Shown here one piece after another: positions 22,600-34,089 of a stretch of DNA of 64,000 bases (position 1 is the stretch's first letter; the number at the start of each line of letters is the position of its first letter). Source of the DNA: Pseudocercospora fijiensis CIRAD86 (lineage: Eukaryota > Ascomycota > Dothideomycetes > Mycosphaerellales > Mycosphaerellaceae); the NCBI RefSeq assembly GCF_000340215.1, contig NW_006921553.1, forward strand, positions 1-64,000. The letters run 5' to 3'. A model generated the notes under the pieces. The model saw only the letters and a program-made list of their open reading frames with translations, searched no databases and was not told where the DNA came from. The position numbers and the translations under genes were made by a program.

Positions 22600-25500
22600 G
22601 CCTTACTAGCACAAGAGAGTTACTAGCAACTAGGGAGACTAAGATACCTTAACATTGTAGGAAAGGAAGCAGGGCAGACAAAGCTTAGTTAAATATTAGT
22701 CTAAAGTAAGGGAAGACTAAAGGAAAACTTATAGGGAAATAATATAGATGAAACCTAATAAACATTGCAACATTACTAAACATTATATAGTACAATGTCA
22801 ATAAGAGCAAAGATAAGGTATAGAGGAGCTTCCTTTAAGCACTAAACCTAAAAGAATATTACATTATTGCAATCTAAGAGCCCTAGCTCAACCTATACAT
22901 AAAGAGACTAGCAACAGTTAAAGACCTAAGATACTACCTAATTATCTACAACTAGGGAGCCTTAAGGACATACATCTATATTAGTAAGGAGATAGATATA
23001 GAAACCTAGTAGGCGATACTATAGGAGGATAGGGACCTAACATTAGTTTAAGTAGAGACATCCTAAGGTACACTCTAAGTCTACTATATATATAACCTAC
23101 TACTAGACTTAAGAAGCAGTACCTAACTAAAAACCTTAGAAAGACTACCTAGAGTTATCTAGAGGAATACCTACTAAATCCTACTTAGGGATTTCAACCT
23201 CTACTACCCCCTCTAGGGCTTAGACTTTACCCTAGCTTACTACTTCCTAGTAGGAAGACTAATTAACATATTAGAGAGGGAAGGAATAGAAATTGTTACC
23301 CTAAAGGGACTAATTACTTAGGAGGCAAGAGGAAGCAGTAGCACACTAGACCTATGCTTTATATTATATTAGATTAGGAATAGGATTATAAGATATAGGG
23401 TCAACTAGGAACTAGAAGAATTATTAGACTACTTCCTAGTACAGATTGAGCTAAATATCTAAGCTAATTAGGAAAGGGAACTAGAGGAGAAGCTTAACTA
23501 GAAAGGTACTAAATAGGGTAGGATTAGGGAGGAACTAGAAAGGGACCTAAAACTAGAGGAACTCTTAACAAAGTACCTACTAAGGCTAAAGGACATTAAC
23601 AAGGCAGTAGAAGAACTAATAGGAATCCTAAAATAGGTAGCTAGAAAGCATACCCTAGCAAAGAAACATTCACTATACTAGCAACTATACTAGACTAGTA
23701 AGTGTATAAGGAAGGTTAAAGTAGTAAGGAAGGCTAGGAGGCAGTAGATACAAACCTATACCTAGGAAGTATAGGACAACTACAATAAAGCCTACTAGGA
23801 AAAGAAGATCTAGATTAAGAAAGATAAGATACAAGAATAGAGATCTATAATAGGAATAATTACAAAGAAACTAGAGGAGATATAGAGGATAGCTAAATAG
23901 GTAAGGAGGCCTAAACAGGAAAAGAACATACTACTACAATTCCTAGACATTATAGACTAATAAGGACAAATGTAGACTATAATAGAAGGGAAAGTAAGAG
24001 CCCTAGGCTAATACTTCTTCTATAGAAAAGTATAAGTAGACCTATTAGATATAAAGGAGGAAGAACAAGAGACTCTACTACTAGGCATACTAAGAGACAT
24101 CTAGGTCAAACCCGAAACCATTAAAAGGATCCTAAAGAAAATTCTAGGCAACAAGGTACTAGGAGAAGACAAGATCTACAATAAACTTCTAAAAGTATAT
24201 AGGAAGGGGCTAGCCCTAGCACTAGCTAATATCTTTTTATAAAGCCTAGTACTAGGACACTACCTAAGACTATTTAGGAAGTCCCTAATAGTAGTGCTAA
24301 GGAAGCCCTAGAAGGAAGACTATACACAGCTTAAGGCCTATAGACTAATAGCCCTACTTAATATAATAGGCAAGGTGCTAGAGAAAATTATCGCTAAAAG
24401 GCTAATAACCTTTACCGAGGAAAGGAACATCCTTCCTAAAGGCTAGATAGGGGGAAGAAAGAAGAGGTTAACACTAACAGCTATAGAACTAATTATAGAA
24501 CAGATCAAGCATATCTAGCACTATAGTCAAAACTAGGTAGCAACCCTCCTCTCCCTTAATATCTTAGGAGCCTTTAACAATGTCTCCTATAAAAGACTCC
24601 TATATATACTTAAATAGAAAGCTATACTAAACTAGATAGTCCAATTTATCTAGTCCTTCCTATAGGAAAGATCGACATAGCTTATTCTAGGCAAATTCAA
24701 ATTAGACTTAATGCTAACTAAAAAGGGAATCCCCTAAGGATTAATACTCTCCCTAATCCTCTTCCTTATCTTTATAGTAGACCTACTCCTACTCCTAGAA
24801 TCAAAAAACACATCAGCATTAGGGTTTATAGATAATACAAACATCCTAGCCTAGTCTAAGACAATAGAAACCAACTACAAGATCCTAGAAGAGAAGTACT
24901 AGGAGTGTAAAAAATAGGTAAAGAGGCATAGAGCAAAATTCGCCCTAGAAAAGTACTAGCTTATCTACTTTAGTAAGGCTAAATCAACCTATAATATAAA
25001 GCAATTAATTACTATCTAAGGCTTTGAAACCCAACTATTAGTAGAGCTTAGGGTACTAGGGATCTAGCTAGATCTAAAACTGAATTAGGGACTATAAGTA
25101 AAGAAGGCAAAGCAGAGGGCAGATACTAATATACAATCTATTAATAGACTTATAGCCTCTATATAGGGGGCTATATTCGAGAAAGCTAAAGTTATATATA
25201 AAGCAATTGTTAAGCTAGCAATGCTATATAGAGCATAGATATAGACAGCCTAGGAGAAAACACTAAAGAGGATTAAGCAACTAGTTAACAGGTCCTAAAC
25301 TTAAAGCCTAAAGAAAATCCTAGGAGCATATAAAACTACACTAACAAGGGTAGTAGAAATAGAATTAGGGATCCTACTAGTTAAACAATACTTTAAGGGA
25401 CTAAGACACTAATATACGGCAAAGACAATAGAATACCTAGTCTAATAGACTATCTAAAAGGCACTAGACAAGATAAAAGCCTAGTATATTAGGACTAGGA

Positions 25501-26200
25501 GGCGAGACAGACTACAAATAACTCCCTAGAAAGTTAAAGACCTAGAGCAATATAGAGTCTTAACAAGAGAAATGCTAGAGAAAGAGCTTTAGGGACTAAA
25601 TATAAGGCTAAAGGAAGACAAGCTAAAGGGAGAGAAACAAAGCCTAGCAGAGTCTATTGCTAGACACCTATAGGAGTAGGAATAGAACAAAACACAAGTT
25701 AGACTAGGAACCCTAAAGGCACTAATTAAATTTGGTTAATACAACTACTAGCTCTATAAGGACCTAAATAGGGCCGAGGCAAGCCTAGCTATCTAAATTA
25801 GATCTAAACATATTAGACTTAGGTCTTACCTGTTTAGAAGAAACGTCCTAGGAATTAAAAGTAGAGCGTGCTAATATAGCTACTAATCTTAGAACCCTAA
25901 GTATATACTACTAGTCTGCCCTTAGTAGTTAGAAGGCAGAAGTAATTAGAGACTAAAAGCAATAGAAAGGGAATACGATAAGCTAATCTAGAGCAAAGAA
26001 GACCTAAAGAGGATAGTAAAGTAGATTATTAAACAGGGATTTATATAACAATTCGCACTAGTAAGGGAAACTAAGGAGTAGATAAGAAGGAGGGAAGAAG
26101 AGGGGGAAAGAAGGGTAGGGTAGTAGGCAAGGTAGTTAGAGGGTAACAACTATAATACTAGTATACCCTAAAGGAAGGAAAACAAGGAAACGAGGAAGAT
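22600..26200 (+). pseudogene. LINE ORF2: endonuclease and reverse transcriptase
   Basis: Endonuclease end: LRDFNLYYPLQG near 23190 (family GDFNxHHxxWG). RT part: KP.KEDYTQLKAYRLIALLN near 24305, then LNILGAFNNVSYKRLLYIL near 24560, KKGIP.GLILSLILFLIF near 24725, and the catalytic box as GFIDNTNILA near 24825 (family FxDDxN, second Asp now Asn). A motif with KFALEKYQLI(Y/H)FSKA follows. A Cys/His cluster near 25880 is the usual C-terminal knuckle. No RNase H seen. The element copies its RNA at nicked target DNA. Several RIP stops; inactive. Confidence 0.88.
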
Positions 26201-26334
26201 TAACACTTATAAATAGGATAGGAGGGAGGTTTTTACTAACTAAGTTAGTTTCCTACCTAAAACAATATATAGAAACAGACCTACATAGGCCGAAAGGTAC
26301 TACAATAGGCGAATGAAATATCTATCTATCTATC

Positions 26335-26349
26335 TATATACTAGTATTA
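26335..26349. repeat. Target-site duplication, right of LINE copy 1
   Basis: Exact copy of 21429-21443, following the ATCT-rich 3' tail of the LINE. Confidence 0.9.
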
Positions 26350-26600
26350 GCGCTTAAACCTCTAACCGTTTATATAGCGGGCCGCGTAGATAGCGTAAAT
26401 ATATAAAGCGGTTTACTTTACTAACGCGTATATAAAAGAGACGTTCCGAGCGATATAGCTAATTTATATAGTAAAGTTAGGACCGCCTTTCGTTCGGTAC
26501 GTTAGTTAAGGCCGATAGGTAAAGTCCGCTAAAACGCGCTAGTATAGGGTTTAGAACCTAATCTACGAGGAAGGAATAAAGTAAAGCCGAAGCGACGCCG
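26350..26600 (-). promoter_or_regulatory. Shared upstream module 1 (for gene A)
   Basis: One of four related modules (others at 33755-33990, 35660-35890, 36825-37440). Shared parts in order on the plus strand: GGTTTACTTTACTAACGCG, GCGATATAGCTAATTTATAT, CTTCGTTC-like (here TTTCGTTCGG), GTAAAGTCCGC and CGCTAGTATA. On the minus strand the second part reads CTATATAAATTAGC, a TATA-like site pointing at the relic gene to the left. The LINE separates this module from gene A. Confidence 0.65.
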
Positions 26601-27715
26601 TTACCTTACTAAGATCCTATACTAGACGGACCGCTTACGTCGCCTATATAATTTTATATAGCATATCGAAGTCGTATATCTTCGTCTACGATATAGGCGA
26701 GGTTGCGCGCAAAGTAGAGCCGTAGAAGATAGCCGAATAACGACGAAGCGGTATATAATAGTAACGTAATATATATATAGACTTTGCGTATACGGTAGAT
26801 ACAAGGCGTAGAAGGAAGTAAAGTAAAGTCTAACTAGAGTAGGCGTAGTAAGACGAAATATAACTAAGGTAATACTAACGACTTTACTAGCCGGAAAAGT
26901 AGTTAACCGTCGCCGCGAGAGTATATCTAGTTAAGACGGGTTAGTAACCGATAGAGTGCTTATTAGAGACGCTACCGTATAAACCCTTTTAACTATTTTT
27001 TCCCTAGCTAGTAAAATAGTTAGCGACTAATAAGAGGGGGTATCGTAGTAGAGATAGACCGATAGTATACTAAATCTAGGGGAGATAATAGCGGAATATA
27101 AGACCTAGCTTAGACGTATATCTATAGACGTGTCTTCTATTATACTCGCTAGTATAATCCTATAGACGGCGTATCTTATAGGCAAGATATAATAACTAGG
27201 TAGCGGGAAATATATAATATTAGTAGAGGCGGAAAGATAGGTAGATAAAATACCTAAGCGGTAAGGAAAGACTCTCTATCGTTACTATAGATACTCGGCG
27301 ATTGCATTACGCGTACGTAAAGTATAACAAAGGTATAGGCGGGTTAGATAATAGCGGTAGGGCCTCGCGGATAATAGTAGTTCGGAGTCGGTTATATAGA
27401 CTCTAAATCTACGCGTAATAGCTACTATAATTCGGTTATATTAATAGTATATATTACAAGTACCGACTAGGTAGACTATATATAGGTAGGAGGAAAAACT
27501 ATAGAAAAGACTAGAGATACGATAGGAAATTGCTCTACTTAATCGGCTAGTATTTAGTATATAGACTAGACTATTTATACGCGCGCCTAGTCGGTAACCT
27601 ATAGAACCTAACGCCTAGGATACGCGTACTTACTAGTCGTTCTATAGAGGCCTACTCGAGGAGATCTATATTACTATCTACTCTCTATATATAGAGCCTA
27701 TACGTATATACCTAC
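26600..27715. other. Coding-like but unresolved region left of the SNF2 relic
   Basis: Two minus-strand frames are partly readable between 27050 and 27650, e.g. RRFRVYITDSELLLSARPY, but I cannot choose between them. It also holds a hairpin-repeat pair at 26883-27018. It may be an extra small gene or the 3' region of the SNF2 relic. A 60-codon minus ATG frame at 26622-26804 looks like chance. Confidence 0.35.
26883..27018. repeat. Hairpin repeat pair, wide spacing
   Basis: GACTTTACTAGCCGGAAAAG near 26890 and CTAGCTAGTAAAATAGTTAG near 27000 are members of the hairpin family, with an unusually long loop of about 80 bp. Confidence 0.6.
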
Positions 27716-29419
27716 GCCTTACTCGGTATCCTCGGCGTCGCTACTCTCGACTAGTACTATAGACGAGGCGCTAGCCGCTAGCTTAACGCGCTTAGTATAA
27801 GCTAATATATCGTCGGCTAGGCGAGAATATAAAGCGACTAGTAGAGTAAGAGATCGCTTAGTTAAGTAACGAGCGCGTAGGGTTAGCTCGTCTATAGCGC
27901 TAGTATCTCTAATAGAGTCGCTAGAGTTAGGGCAAATAGGAGAGCCGGCCTAACTACCTAGTAAGTATAGCTATATACCTATACGGTTAGGTTCGTAGTT
28001 AGACGGCGTTCTAAGGGAGGGAGTAGCAACTCTATAGTTACTATTATTATTATAATTATCGAAGGGACTAGTAAAACTCTAAAATCTTCGAATAAGGGGC
28101 GTAAGAGTAGGAGCGTAGTAGCCGATATTTTATACGGCTCGGGTAAAATCGGCGTCGTAGTTAGAAGTACGCCGCTAAACGTACTTAAAATATACTATAA
28201 AGGGTATTAGCAATTCGACCGGTAACGGAGATAATAACTACTATACTAGATAGCGAAATAGATAATAACGTACGATACGACTTACTATACTAATTAGGAA
28301 TAATAGTAGAGTCGTATTAACCTATAGCGAGGGCCTTAGTAGCGAAATAGTAAAGATACTATATAAGTCGAATTAGACGGGTATCCTCGGTAACGTCGTT
28401 ATAGTATAGATATTACGCTATAGCGTACTTTAGATACTTATAGTCGCATCCTCCTATACGGTCTAGGTTACGCTTATCGGCCTAAAGGAAGTTATCTAGC
28501 GTAGGCTACTAGCGGTCGACGATAGTAGCGACCTCTCCCGCTATCGTACTACTAAGTAATAGGTAAAAGATAGCTTCGACTAGAACGAGATTCTTATAAG
28601 TTAAGTCAGAGATATAGCCCTACATAGTATCTAATATCTAGTAGCGAATGCCGTAGGACTTACGTATATAGGCGTCGGCTATATACTATCTAATATTAGT
28701 ATTAGCGTATTTACGGAATTAGATTATAGGGGGCGTACCGGTAGTACTATAGGCTCGTACGATCTCGTCTAACTAGATATAGTAGATCTCTTTATCTATA
28801 AGCCGGTCGGGTAATAAGACTACTATAGTAAGCCGCTCCTAAATATCGAAATAGAAGGTCTACTAGTAGCGCGAGTCGATAGTATCGACGAGGCTTAATT
28901 CGAATACTATAACGGCGTAAGTCTATTCTATATAAGTATAACGATTAACGATTGAGTTCTTCTTACTAAAGTCGACGATATCTACGATATACTATACGTA
29001 TATACCGTAATATAGATTAATAGACTCCGTATTAGTACGCGAGGATAGGATAATAGCCTAGGTTCGGGGATTATTATTAAAGGCATCCTCGGCGGTAGCG
29101 CGCTCGGCGTATATTATACCGGTATAGATAGTAGAGTATCGGATCTAATATAACTCTAATACGAGGTCGAGGAGTTAGTAATTAAGTAGCTCTTCGACCT
29201 AGAATACTACCTTAGACAAAAGCTAGATAATATATATATAGACGAGCTATAGTATCGCTAGGTACTTCGGAGATAGGCAGACTAGATAGACGAGTCGATC
29301 TATACGACGGCTTAGGGTAAGAAGGGGTATAGAGCCCTTTATATAGAACTAGAAGAAGTCCTATATTATTATCTAATATAAGGCGCTAGAGTTATATTAG
29401 CGAGAAAGTAGCGGCGGAC

Positions 29420-29510
29420 GGTTAGACTATAGACTACTTTACCGGCTAGCGAAATAGTCGTATATATCTACTAGTTTTCGCTAGCCGGTAAAATAGTCTA
29501 TAGCGTAATA
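29420..29510. repeat. Hairpin repeat in a probable intron of the SNF2 relic
   Basis: Arms ACTACTTTACCGGCTAGCGA and TTTCGCTAGCCGGTAAAATAG pair around an AT-rich loop (29436-29493). On the minus strand it lies between a TATAAGT that may be a RIP-mutated TGTAAGT splice site and a CTAAT...AG. Confidence 0.75.
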
Positions 29511-31152
29511 GACTTATAGGGATTAAAGAGTTAGCGTAGAGGAGGTTAGCCTTTAGTCGGCGATAGTAGCGAGGAGAGAATAGGCGGTATAGAGACTAAG
29601 CTAGCGAAATAGTACCTCGTAAGTTAGTATAGTAGAGGGGCGCTTAATACCGCGGTCTAGCTTATCGATATACTTAGCGAAGCGATAGTAAGCGGCGCGG
29701 TATTCTACCTAGGAAATAGGAGTATATTATACTTCGACGTTAACGACTTACTATAGAGGAATATCGTCCTCTAAGGTTATAGTATAGTCGCGGATTTTAA
29801 GTTAGTTTCCCTTAGAGCGTCGGAGGATATAGAGGCTAAAAGCGAATATCGTTAGATATATCTAGTCGTCGTCGTCGAGGGGCCTACATAGGGCTTTAGA
29901 ATTAAGTATTTAGAGGACGATATCGCGAAAGTATATAGCGCTAGTATAGACGCGGCGAGATAGTAGAGCTATACGATAGATTCGTAGGTCTTCGGGAATA
30001 GCGCTCTATTAGAGGCCGTAGTCGCGTTAGAAACGGCTATAGTATATAACGATATCGGTAACGTCCGAAAATCTAAAAATAAGGTCGGTCCGATCTTAGG
30101 CGTCCTATAGTTTAAGGATACGACGGAATAGAAACCGAGTAAGTATAGCGAAGTTATTAAGATTAGTAGCTAATAGAGTCGCTATAGCAAATATAGCTAC
30201 TATATACGCGTTATTAAAGAGATTCTATATAGCGTCTATTTAGAGTAAAAACTTTTAAACTACGCCTAGAAGTAGTATACCTCGTTATATATAACGATAA
30301 ACAGATACGTAGCGTATAAGTTAGCGAGACGAAACGTATTATCGGATCGATACTTATTATACAATTTAGTATTATAGGCAATCTAGAGTTCTCTAATAGT
30401 ATTATTAGTACGGTCTCTACACTCTATTCGATAATCGACTACCTCGAGATTCTATAGTTACAATTCGTCCTTCTACTAATATAGCTATAGCCGATCCTAA
30501 AACTAAGCTAGGCGGTTATATCGCTTATAGTATACTAGGCCGGGTATAAGTATCTCCTAAATAAAGGCCTCGCGAGTAGAGATAATAAGCGTACGAGTAG
30601 TCTATAGATCGTAGTCTGAAAGGGATACGATATATTCGATAAGTCCTAGGCCGTCGGATATATTTAGGTAACGCCGGATAATATAGATAGGATAGCGAGA
30701 CTCGCTATTAAGTGCGACGAGAGTAGCGACGTAGATATAGCGAGTATAGTTAGGATTAGGACTAAAGTACCGGTTATAGGTATCGCGCTAGGTATTAATC
30801 GTCGTAGCGGTTCCGATTTAGTAGATAGGAGCGTAGCGGTAAGGCGTCGTATAAGTCTTATCTAGCTTAGTATATAATTCGGCGATAGTCGACTTCTACG
30901 CGTTAATATCCTCTTTAAGAGGGCCTAGGCAAATACCGTCGGCTTCGTACTCTAGGTAATCGAGTATCCTACGCTAGAGCGTCTAGCGGCTACTAATACC
31001 GAATCGCTAGTCGAGGAAAGTATTAACTACTATTATAAGTAGGTCGCGCGGGTCGTCGTTAGGAATAGTCGATATATTATAGAATAGGACGTAATAGCCG
31101 AAGATAGAGTCTAGTACGATATCTCGCTCTATATAGGCGTAGTTAAGTATAG

Positions 31153-31277
31153 CTACGACGATAGTTAGTAGGAGATAAGTATATATATAGACCGTTTTAC
31201 CGGCTAGTAAATAGATATCTAGACGTATATTTACCGGCTAGTAAAATAATCTATACGTTAGGATTAACATTTCTTAC
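31153..31277 (-). other. Intron in the SNF2 relic carrying a hairpin repeat
   Basis: On the minus strand: GTAAGA at 31277, the hairpin repeat (arms near 31191-31250), then a perfect branch-type TACTAAC at 31169-31163 and an AG at 31154-31153. Reading continues with L-N-Y-A-Y-I-E-R-E-I. Length about 125 bp, normal for fungi apart from the hairpin. Confidence 0.75.
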
Positions 31278-31411
31278 CTTAATATACGATACGCTATTCT
31301 TCGATATACTCGGACTAAGCTATAGCGGCGTAGAGGATAGAGATAGTCTTACTAGTACCGGTATCGTCGGCGAGAATAGCGCCCTATATAGGTAATTTCT
31401 ATATTTCGACG

Positions 31412-31427
31412 ATCTATATAATAGCCT
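31412..31427. repeat. Target-site duplication, left of LINE copy 2
   Basis: ATCTATATAATAGCCT, repeated exactly at 32905-32920. Confidence 0.93.
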
Positions 31428-32904
31428 CTAGTCTAAGACAACAGAAACTAACTGCAAGATCCTAGAAGAGAAGCACTAGGAGTGTAAAAAATAGGCAAGG
31501 AGGTATAGAGCAAAATTCGCCCTAGAAAAGTACTAGCTTATCCACTTTAGCAAGGCTAAATTAACCTACAATATAAAGCAATTAATTACTATCTAAGGCT
31601 TTAAAACCCAACTATTAGCAGAGCTTAGGGTACTAGGGATCTAGCTAGATCTAAAACTAAATTAGGGACTATAAGTAAAGAAGGCAAAGCAGAGGGCAGA
31701 TGCTAATATACAATCCATTAATAGGCTTATAGCCTCTATATAGGGGGCTACATTCGAGAAAGCTAAAGTTATATATAAAGCAATTATTAAGCTAGCAATA
31801 CTATATAGAGCATAGATATAGACAGCCTAGGAGAAAACACTAAAGAGGATTAAGTAACTAGTTAGTAGGTCCTAAACCTAAAGCCTAAAGAAAATCCTAG
31901 GAGTATATAAAACTATACTAATAAGGGTAGTGGAAATGGAATTAGGGATCCTACTAGTCAAACAATACTTTAAGGGACTAAGACACTAATATATAGCAAA
32001 GACAATAGAATACCTAGCCTAACAGACTATCTAAAAGGCACTAGACAAGATAAAAGCCTAGTGTATTAGGACTAGGAGGCGAGACAGACTATAAATAACT
32101 CCCTAGAAAGTTAAAGACCTAGAGCAATATAGAGTCTTAACAAGAGAAATGCTAGAGAAAGAGCTTTAGAGACTAAATACAAGGCTAAAGGAAGATAAGC
32201 TAAAGGGAGAGAAACAAAGCCTAGTAGAATCAATTGCTAGATACCTATAGGAGCAGGAATAGAATAAAACACAAGTTAGACTAGGAACCCTAAAGGCACT
32301 AATCAAATTTAGTTAACACAACTACTAGCTCTATAAGGACCTAAACAGGGCTAAGGCAAGCCTAGCTATCTAAATTAGATCTAAACACATTAGACTTAGA
32401 TCTTACCTATTTAGAAGAAACGTCCTAGGAATTGAAAGCAGAGCTTACTAATATAGCTACCAATCTTAGAACCCTAAGTATATACTACTAGTCTGCCCTT
32501 AATAGTTAGAAGGCAGAAGTAACTAGAGACTAAAAGTAATAGAAAGGGAATACGACAAGCTAATCTAGAGCAAAGAAGACCTAAAGAGGATAGTAAAGTA
32601 GATTATTAAATAGGGATTTGTATAACAATTCGTACTAGTAAGGGAAACCGAGGAGTAGATAAGAAGGAGGGAAGAAGAGGGGGAAAGAAGGGTAGGGTAG
32701 TAGGCAAGGTAGTTAGAGGGTAACAACTATAACACTAGTATACCCTAGAGGAAGGAAAACAAGGAAACGAGGAAGATTAACAATTATAAATAGGACAGGA
32801 GGGAGGTTTTTACTAACTAAGTTAGTTTCCTACCTAAAACAATATATAGAAACAGACCTATATAGGCCGAAAGGCACTACAATAGGCAAATGAAATATCT
32901 ATCT
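31428..32904 (+). mobile_element. 5'-truncated LINE (copy 2)
   Basis: 1,477 bp, collinear with about 24856-26334 of copy 1, beginning just after the RT catalytic box and ending in the same (ATCT)n tail. The exact 16-bp target duplications on both sides prove insertion by target-primed reverse transcription. It splits the SNF2 relic in two, between its N-terminal part and Walker A. Differences to copy 1 are mostly transitions. Not coding. Confidence 0.95.
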
Positions 32905-32920
32905 ATCTATATAATAGCCT
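32905..32920. repeat. Target-site duplication, right of LINE copy 2
   Basis: Exact copy of 31412-31427. Joining the two sides in thought restores the reading frame of the SNF2 relic. Confidence 0.93.
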
Positions 32921-33636
32921 ATAGTTACTATATCGTAAGATAGAGTCCGCGAAACGTAATACGGTATAGGTATTTACTAACTTTATCGATCTCGCCGTCT
33001 AGGAGTACGGTAACGTCGATGTTTATTACTATATAGGCTTCGTTAAATAATAGAGGCGTAGCCGTATACCTAGAGCGATAGTACTATAGGGTATCGAGTA
33101 TACTAGCGTATAATATACGCTAGGCGTCGGTAATAGGGAACGGGGTATTAGGCTAAGGCGTAAGCTATAGCTAGTTAGTATTAGCCTAGATAGTACTCTT
33201 ACGCTTACTCGGGAGATATTTTATATTAGCGGGATTAATAGTATCCGAAGTCGAAAAAGTTATATCGATACCGTTACTAATATCTCGTAGGAAGGCTCGC
33301 TATAGTACCGGATCCTAATCGTTAATCTTATATACGTCGTACGTCTTATACTACTTATAAAGGACATTCGTTAGGTCGTCTATTACGCGAATAGTTCGCT
33401 AGTAGTTATAAGTATTATCTACTCGAGTCGACCTAGCCTCGCTAAGAAAGGCCTTTTCGTCGCGCGCGAATTTATATACGTTACTAGGTATAAGAGGACT
33501 AATAACCGGAGAGGGTAGACGCCTAGACAGACGTAGAGAGCCTAGAGCTAGTACTTCGGGGTCGTCCGCTATATTTAACTTAGAAACGTTCTTAGGTATC
33601 GCCTAGGTAGTACTAATTCGATTACAAACTACTTTA

Positions 33637-33660
33637 CTAGCTAGAAAATAACGACGGACA
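33637..33660. repeat. Single hairpin-family half near the SNF2 start
   Basis: ACTTTACTAGCTAGAAAATA resembles one arm of the hairpin family; the partner arm is not visible. Confidence 0.5.
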
Positions 33661-33715
33661 GTAGAAGTAGTAGTAGTAGTAGTAGTTAAAGTAGTAGTAG
33701 TAGTAGTAGATAGAA
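33660..33715. repeat. GTA trinucleotide microsatellite
   Basis: A (GTA)n stretch, GTAGTAGTAGTAGTAGTAG with interruptions. RIP-type change of a GCA/TGC repeat could have produced it. Confidence 0.9.
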
Positions 33716-33754
33716 AAGTAGGGAAGATACAAAGGAAGAGAAATATAAATAAAT

Positions 33755-33990
33755 AGCGTATAGGCGCTTAGACTAACGTACGGGCTATAGGCGTATACGC
33801 GTTAAATAGTAACGCGGTCGACCTAACTAAAGGCTACGTAAAAGAGTTATCCCGAGCGACGTAGCTAACTTATATAAATAGGCTAGGATTGTATTTCGTT
33901 CGCCGCCTTAGTTAAAGCCGAGAAGTAAAGTCTACCGAAAATAGGGTAGTATACGATTAAACTTAATATAAGTAGGGTAGGAGATAAGGT
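33755..33990 (-). promoter_or_regulatory. Shared upstream module 2 (for the SNF2 relic)
   Basis: Most divergent of the four modules: GAGCGACGTAGCTAACTTAT, TTTCGTTCGCCGCCTTAGTT and GTAAAGTCTACCGAAA are kept. TATA-like site on the minus strand as ATTTATATAAGTTAGC. It lies right upstream of the SNF2 N-terminus. Confidence 0.65.
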
Positions 33991-34089
33991 AAAGTAAAGT
34001 AGTATAAGGTATACTAGGCTAATAGATATAGAATATAGGCGCGTCTATTTTGCTATACGGGATTGCGGTTAGTATTAGTAAAAAATAGT

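Larger units (their letters stand above)
21444..26334 (+). mobile_element. Full-length Tad1/I-like LINE (copy 1)
   Basis: A 4,891-bp non-LTR retrotransposon between exact 15-bp target duplications, ending in (ATCT)n. It encodes an ORF1 with zinc knuckles and an ORF2 with endonuclease-like and reverse transcriptase parts. It keeps many CA and TG dinucleotides, unlike everything around it, yet carries RIP-type stops in both frames. It inserted in the 5' region of gene A, between its coding part and its upstream module. No LTRs. Family name is by RT and endonuclease style; exact clade would need a phylogeny. Confidence 0.93.
27718..33625 (-). pseudogene. SNF2-family ATPase relic, split by a LINE
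   Basis: Minus strand. N-terminal region of about 230 codons at 33625-32921, then LINE copy 2, then motif I as GAILADDTGTSKTISIL near 31375 (family GxILADDxGxGKT). An intron follows at 31277-31153. Then comes YIVSLSDYDL.TTRTLIIST near 30600. A second intron lies near 29500-29420. The helicase C-terminal domain has ERATAEDAFNNNPRT.AIILS near 29090 and RYTYIE.TYAVIVFELSLVD near 28940, matching motif VI (AHRIGQ) and beyond. The frame ends SSDAEDTE at about 27720. About 1,600 codons. SNF2 proteins remodel chromatin or move on DNA. The Walker Gly is Ser; many RIP stops. Confidence 0.8.

Noticed and set aside
26622..26804. 60-codon ATG frame, minus strand
   Set aside because: Arg/Tyr-rich composition typical of RIP-mutated DNA, no link to a neighbour frame.
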